Source: Bacteroidota bacterium (GTDB lineage: Bacteria > Bacteroidota > Ignavibacteria > Kryptoniales > JAKASW01). From it: a stretch of 16,597 nucleotides of DNA. The notes beneath the pieces are model-generated. The model was not told the DNA's origin, did no database searches, and was given only the letters and a program-made list of their open reading frames with translations. Positions 14,554 through 16,597 of the stretch are shown one piece after another. The position numbers and the translations under genes are program-made. The stretch covers positions 1 through 16,597 of the forward strand of contig JAJYJD010000048.1 in NCBI GenBank assembly GCA_021789755.1, written 5' to 3'. The stretch's first letter is position 1. Every line of letters starts with the position of its first letter.

Positions 14554-14982
14554 CTAGACTCTATCCGTCACCAACCTTCTTCCGATTTTTTCGAATACTA
14601 AAATCATCGCGAAGATTATCAATGATATTTCAACGAGGATGAATGCAGGGGGCGGCATTATTCTCCCGATTGCCCATATTAACGTAACCGGTATAACTAT
14701 TTTCAGAACATAGGAAATCAATTGCCAGTTGAACATCGCCACACTCTCCGCGCGGTCCTTATCTTCAAGATGGACAAGCCTGTCGTGAAGCCCGGCAGGC
14801 ATCGCGACGAGCTGCTCATTCATTATCGCGTCTCCTGCGGCACGGGCTGATTCGAAATACCGGGTGCACGCCGAACATTCCGCAAGATGAGAACGTGCTT
14901 CACGCGAAAGACTCTCCACGTCGAACACTTTTCTCAAATCAGCCTTGATGTCGATTTCGATTCGTGTGAGTTCACAGTTCAT
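14554..14982 (-). CDS. zinc-type membrane anti-sigma factor
   Basis: A 142-residue protein that would hold the adjacent ECF sigma factor at the inner membrane. The N-terminal half has the anti-sigma zinc-finger pattern, Cys3 ... His32-x3-Cys36-x2-Cys39 (SHLAECSAC), in helical context. Two hydrophobic segments follow at about 91-109 (VLKIVIPVTLIWAIGRIM) and 113-131 (FILVEISLIIFAMILVF), leaving almost no periplasmic domain, so a signal is more likely sensed in the membrane or by the zinc site than by a large outer domain. The start codon overlaps the sigma-factor stop by four bases (ATGA at 14979-14982 on the minus strand), the usual coupling for a sigma/anti-sigma pair. Confidence 0.85.
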   Translation of the reverse strand: MNCELTRIEIDIKADLRKVFDVESLSREARSHLAECSACTRYFESARAAGDAIMNEQLVAMPAGLHDRLVHLEDKDRAESVAMFNWQLISYVLKIVIPVTLIWAIGRIMPPPAFILVEISLIIFAMILVFEKIGRRLVTDRV

Positions 14983-15593
14983 GGCTCTTCCCTCTCTTCC
15001 CTCAGCAATTCTCCCAGCCTTTGTCGTCCCCTGTGCAGGTCAGTGGATACCGTGCCGATGGGTATTTTCAAAACGTCAGATATTTCTTCGTAAGACAATT
15101 CTTCAAAATAGAATAATGTAATAGCGGTTGCCTCACCGGGCGGCAGCATAGAAATGTATCGACTAATCGTGTCCGCGCGCTCGCGGGCGAAGAACGATCT
15201 TTCCTGTCTTGAATAGTCCTCGACTCTCCCGTCAGGCGGGTCGATTTCAACGCTGTCGAGACTGACCGAGGCAATGCTCTTCTTTTTTTTGCGGGTCAAG
15301 CAGACATTTGTCGTGATTCGCCATATCCACGTCGCAAGACCTGAATCGCCCCTGAAATCATCCAGGGCTTTGAGTATTCTCATGAACGCGTCCTGAGTGG
15401 CTTCCTCGGCGTCTTCCCGGCTGCCCAATATTCTAAGCGAGAGGTTGAATACACGAGCAGAGTAAAGATCGACTATGTCTCGGAACGCTCCGCGAGCTCC
15501 CGCTTTCTTGCCACCCTTGCTTTTCAAGTATGCCTGCAGTGTTTTGAGCTTCCTACACGGTATTAGACTTCTTGCAAGGTAAATTTCTTTCAT
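14979..15593 (-). CDS. ECF-family RNA polymerase sigma factor
   Basis: A 204-residue sigma-70-family factor of the extracytoplasmic function type. Region 2 spans about 34-101 (FRDIVDLYSARVFNLSLRIL, DAEEATQDAFMRILKALDDF, LATWIWRITTNVCL), binding core polymerase and the -10 element; region 4 spans about 140-198 (LPPGEATAITLFYFEELSYEEISDVLKIPIGTVSTDLHRGRQRL), binding the -35 element. There is no region 1 or 3. The ATG at 15593 is the earliest start in this frame after an in-frame stop, but unlike its neighbours it has no ribosome site. A TTG at residue 23 (15527) would give a more typical N-terminus beginning MKSKGGKKAGARGAF. It is coupled to the anti-sigma gene and divergent from two small membrane-protein genes that may be its targets (inference). 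Confidence 0.93.
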   Translation of the reverse strand: MKEIYLARSLIPCRKLKTLQAYLKSKGGKKAGARGAFRDIVDLYSARVFNLSLRILGSREDAEEATQDAFMRILKALDDFRGDSGLATWIWRITTNVCLTRKKKKSIASVSLDSVEIDPPDGRVEDYSRQERSFFARERADTISRYISMLPPGEATAITLFYFEELSYEEISDVLKIPIGTVSTDLHRGRQRLGELLREEREEP

Positions 15594-15603
15594 TGAAAGA
15601 AAA

Positions 15604-15619
15604 ACCTGTGAGGACAGGT
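15604..15619. promoter_or_regulatory. perfect 16-base dyad between divergent sigma and membrane-protein genes
   Basis: ACCTGT (15604-15609), GAGG, ACAGGT (15614-15619) is a perfect inverted repeat in the middle of the 54-base gap between divergent starts. On the minus strand it is followed by TTTTTCTTTC right before the sigma-factor ATG, which looks like a small attenuator or terminator; as DNA it could be an operator acting on both genes. Confidence 0.5.
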
Positions 15620-15647
15620 CTAACTAATTGAATTAAGGAGGATACAA

Positions 15648-15998
15648 GTGGAATCTGTAATTGCCGTTATTCAAATCGTCGTCGAGATTGTCTTAATCGC
15701 GGCGTGGGGATTTTGGGAATACCGCGAGCGCGACATTCGACATAAGAAAATGATACTCGAATTGCGCAACGGCATTGAGCCGAAATTCGGAAATCCTCCC
15801 AATTGGGGCAGAGTAACGACGACGGTTATCACGGCGTTTCTTCTCTTTCTAATGATTTTAGGGGGAGTGATTTTCGTAAACAGAATCGGCTTGCACTACA
15901 CCGGTGCGCTGATGATCCTTGTGGCGGAACTCACGTTAGTCATGGTCCTTCTGCTGATGATGGCAATAAGGGACGCTGGAATACTGAGGAAAGGGTAG
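15648..15998 (+). CDS. small three-helix membrane protein (first of a pair)
   Basis: A 116-residue inner-membrane protein with hydrophobic helices at about 4-22, 57-77 and 84-106. Between the first two is a charged stretch with ERDIRHKKMILELRNGIEP (27-45), resembling the E-R-x-x-R-H-K...G...P segment of small bacterial membrane families such as DUF6249; that family name is tentative. The start is GTG, fixed by AAGGAGG at 15635-15641 six bases upstream. It is transcribed away from the ECF sigma operon across a shared 54-base region with a perfect dyad, so it may belong to that sigma factor's regulon. It is followed after three bases by a second protein of the same design. Biochemical function unknown. 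Confidence 0.75.
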   Translation: MESVIAVIQIVVEIVLIAAWGFWEYRERDIRHKKMILELRNGIEPKFGNPPNWGRVTTTVITAFLLFLMILGGVIFVNRIGLHYTGALMILVAELTLVMVLLLMMAIRDAGILRKG

Positions 15999-16001
15999 GC
16001 G

Positions 16002-16382
16002 ATGTTCATCTCCATCTTCATTCTGGCTGTCATTATCTCTGCGTTCTTCGATCAGCAGGAAAGACGGCACAGGCTCGAGTTGCAGATAGAATATGAAAAG
16101 CTGGGAAGAAAGATGCCTTTGGAACGGCCCAGACTTCCAGTGTATGAGTCAATCGCAAACATCCTGGTCGGCCTGGTCCTTGCAGAGATTGGTGCTGTTA
16201 GCTTGTGGTCTTTCATCTTCGCACTCAGAACTGCAAGGGAAATTGTGATGAAGTCTGATTTCCCGGGACGAATTGATTTTACGTCTGCACTGCTCGCCGG
16301 AGGAATCGCGTTAGTAATACTTGGTGCGAAGTCTGTGAGGGTAAATCTGAAATATCGAAGGAGCCTGGTCCGCCAAACTTAA
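16002..16382 (+). CDS. small three-helix membrane protein (second of a pair)
   Basis: A 126-residue membrane protein with helices at about 1-15, 48-75 and 92-108. After the first helix it has QERRHRLELQIEYEKLGRKMP (19-39), which aligns by eye with the charged segment of the preceding protein (E/R-rich, RH, then Leu/Ile periodicity, then G..x..P), so the two look like diverged duplicates. The ATG lies four bases after the upstream stop, with AGGAAAGGG as ribosome site, and the two are surely co-transcribed. It ends in a basic tail (KYRRSLVRQT). Function unknown; partners in a membrane complex would fit the pairing (inference). Confidence 0.75.
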   Translation: MFISIFILAVIISAFFDQQERRHRLELQIEYEKLGRKMPLERPRLPVYESIANILVGLVLAEIGAVSLWSFIFALRTAREIVMKSDFPGRIDFTSALLAGGIALVILGAKSVRVNLKYRRSLVRQT

Positions 16383-16483
16383 GCGCGCTGAATAGCGACT
16401 ATGCCGCCTTGCCTTCAAACGTTTCATTCTGTTAAGGATGTCCCCTTACCTCCTCACCAAACCATCCACTGTCCCATCGTTCT

Positions 16484-16498
16484 CACGCGAGGCGCGTG
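16484..16498. other. short GC-rich hairpin between convergent genes
   Basis: CACGCG (16484-16489), AGG, CGCGTG (16493-16498) can form a six-pair stem. It sits between the membrane-protein pair and the converging minus-strand gene, but no T-run follows on either strand, so a terminator role is doubtful. The rest of 16383-16515 shows nothing recognisable. Confidence 0.3.
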
Positions 16499-16515
16499 GC
16501 TCAATACTATTGCCC

Positions 16516-16597
16516 TTACTTCCCCTTCACGCTCCCCAATTTTTCCTGTATTTCCCTCAGCTGCTTCTCCATCCTGTCAAGTTCCTCGCTTCTTTGC
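16516..16597 (-). CDS. 3' end of a minus-strand gene with coiled-coil C-terminus (partial)
   Basis: Read on the minus strand from the window edge, an open frame gives QRSEELDRMEKQLREIQEK followed by LGSVKGK and a TAA stop at 16518-16516. The heptad-like spacing of Leu, Met and Ile among Glu, Lys and Arg marks a coiled coil. The gene starts beyond the window, so neither family nor length can be judged. It converges on the membrane-protein pair. The amino-acid composition is plausible for a real gene, but only 26 codons are visible. Confidence 0.5.
   Translation of the reverse strand, partial: QRSEELDRMEKQLREIQEKLGSVKGK

Noticed and set aside
1..16597. CRISPR array, tRNA/rRNA genes, insertion sequences or phage genes
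   Set aside because: Both strands were read for spaced repeats, cloverleaf-like segments, transposase motifs and phage-type proteins; none was found.

Overview
The window looks like chromosome from a Gram-negative member of the FCB group, most like Ignavibacteria/Kryptonia-type lineages. The reasons are two secreted proteins ending in the 'LDQNYPNPFNPTT' type IX secretion (T9SS) sorting domain, a TonB-dependent receptor with an N-terminal carboxypeptidase-regulatory domain, 'NPLDP..PNY' lipoproteins, a DUF5683-like protein, and strong AGGAGG ribosome sites before most genes. This taxonomic call is an inference from protein style. There are no tRNA, rRNA, CRISPR, phage or insertion-sequence genes.

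Layout. 19-303: a FlgM-like anti-sigma-28 factor. 493-6765: five tightly packed + strand genes behind a good sigma-70-type promoter: a lipoprotein, a GAF-containing sigma-54 activator, a Ser/Thr kinase with two PEGA repeats outside the membrane, a secreted Kelch protein, and a TPR/DUF5683-like membrane protein. 6932-9241: a large multi-domain T9SS surface protein, ended by a strong terminator. 9407-11447: a SPOR-domain protein and an exported phospholipase B-like (C45) Ntn-hydrolase. 11572-14401: a lipoprotein overlapping a TonB-dependent receptor. 14554-15593 (- strand): an ECF sigma factor and its zinc-type anti-sigma factor. 15648-16382: a divergent pair of small related membrane proteins. 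16516-16597: the 3' end of a minus-strand coiled-coil gene.

The most interesting reading is that 493-9241 is one surface-signalling module with its own regulatory logic. The activator carries GAFTGA and a Fis-type HTH. A core-perfect sigma-54 -24/-12 element (TGGCACG-N4-TTGCA) lies on the + strand exactly at the kinase/Kelch junction. A second, near-consensus element lies just before the large T9SS protein, with a cluster of TGCAT/ATGCA inverted repeats about 65-110 bp upstream where an activator would bind. Both elements precede a gene for a protein with a T9SS sorting domain. The kinase beside the activator has an ordinary catalytic set but a nucleotide loop with no glycine. I infer that the activator and kinase couple a cell-surface signal to production of the secreted proteins; no experiment is visible here to prove it.

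Three alternative-sigma circuits meet in 16 kb: FlgM (sigma-28), the sigma-54 activator with its candidate promoters, and the ECF sigma/anti-sigma pair. rpoN and fliA themselves are not in the window.
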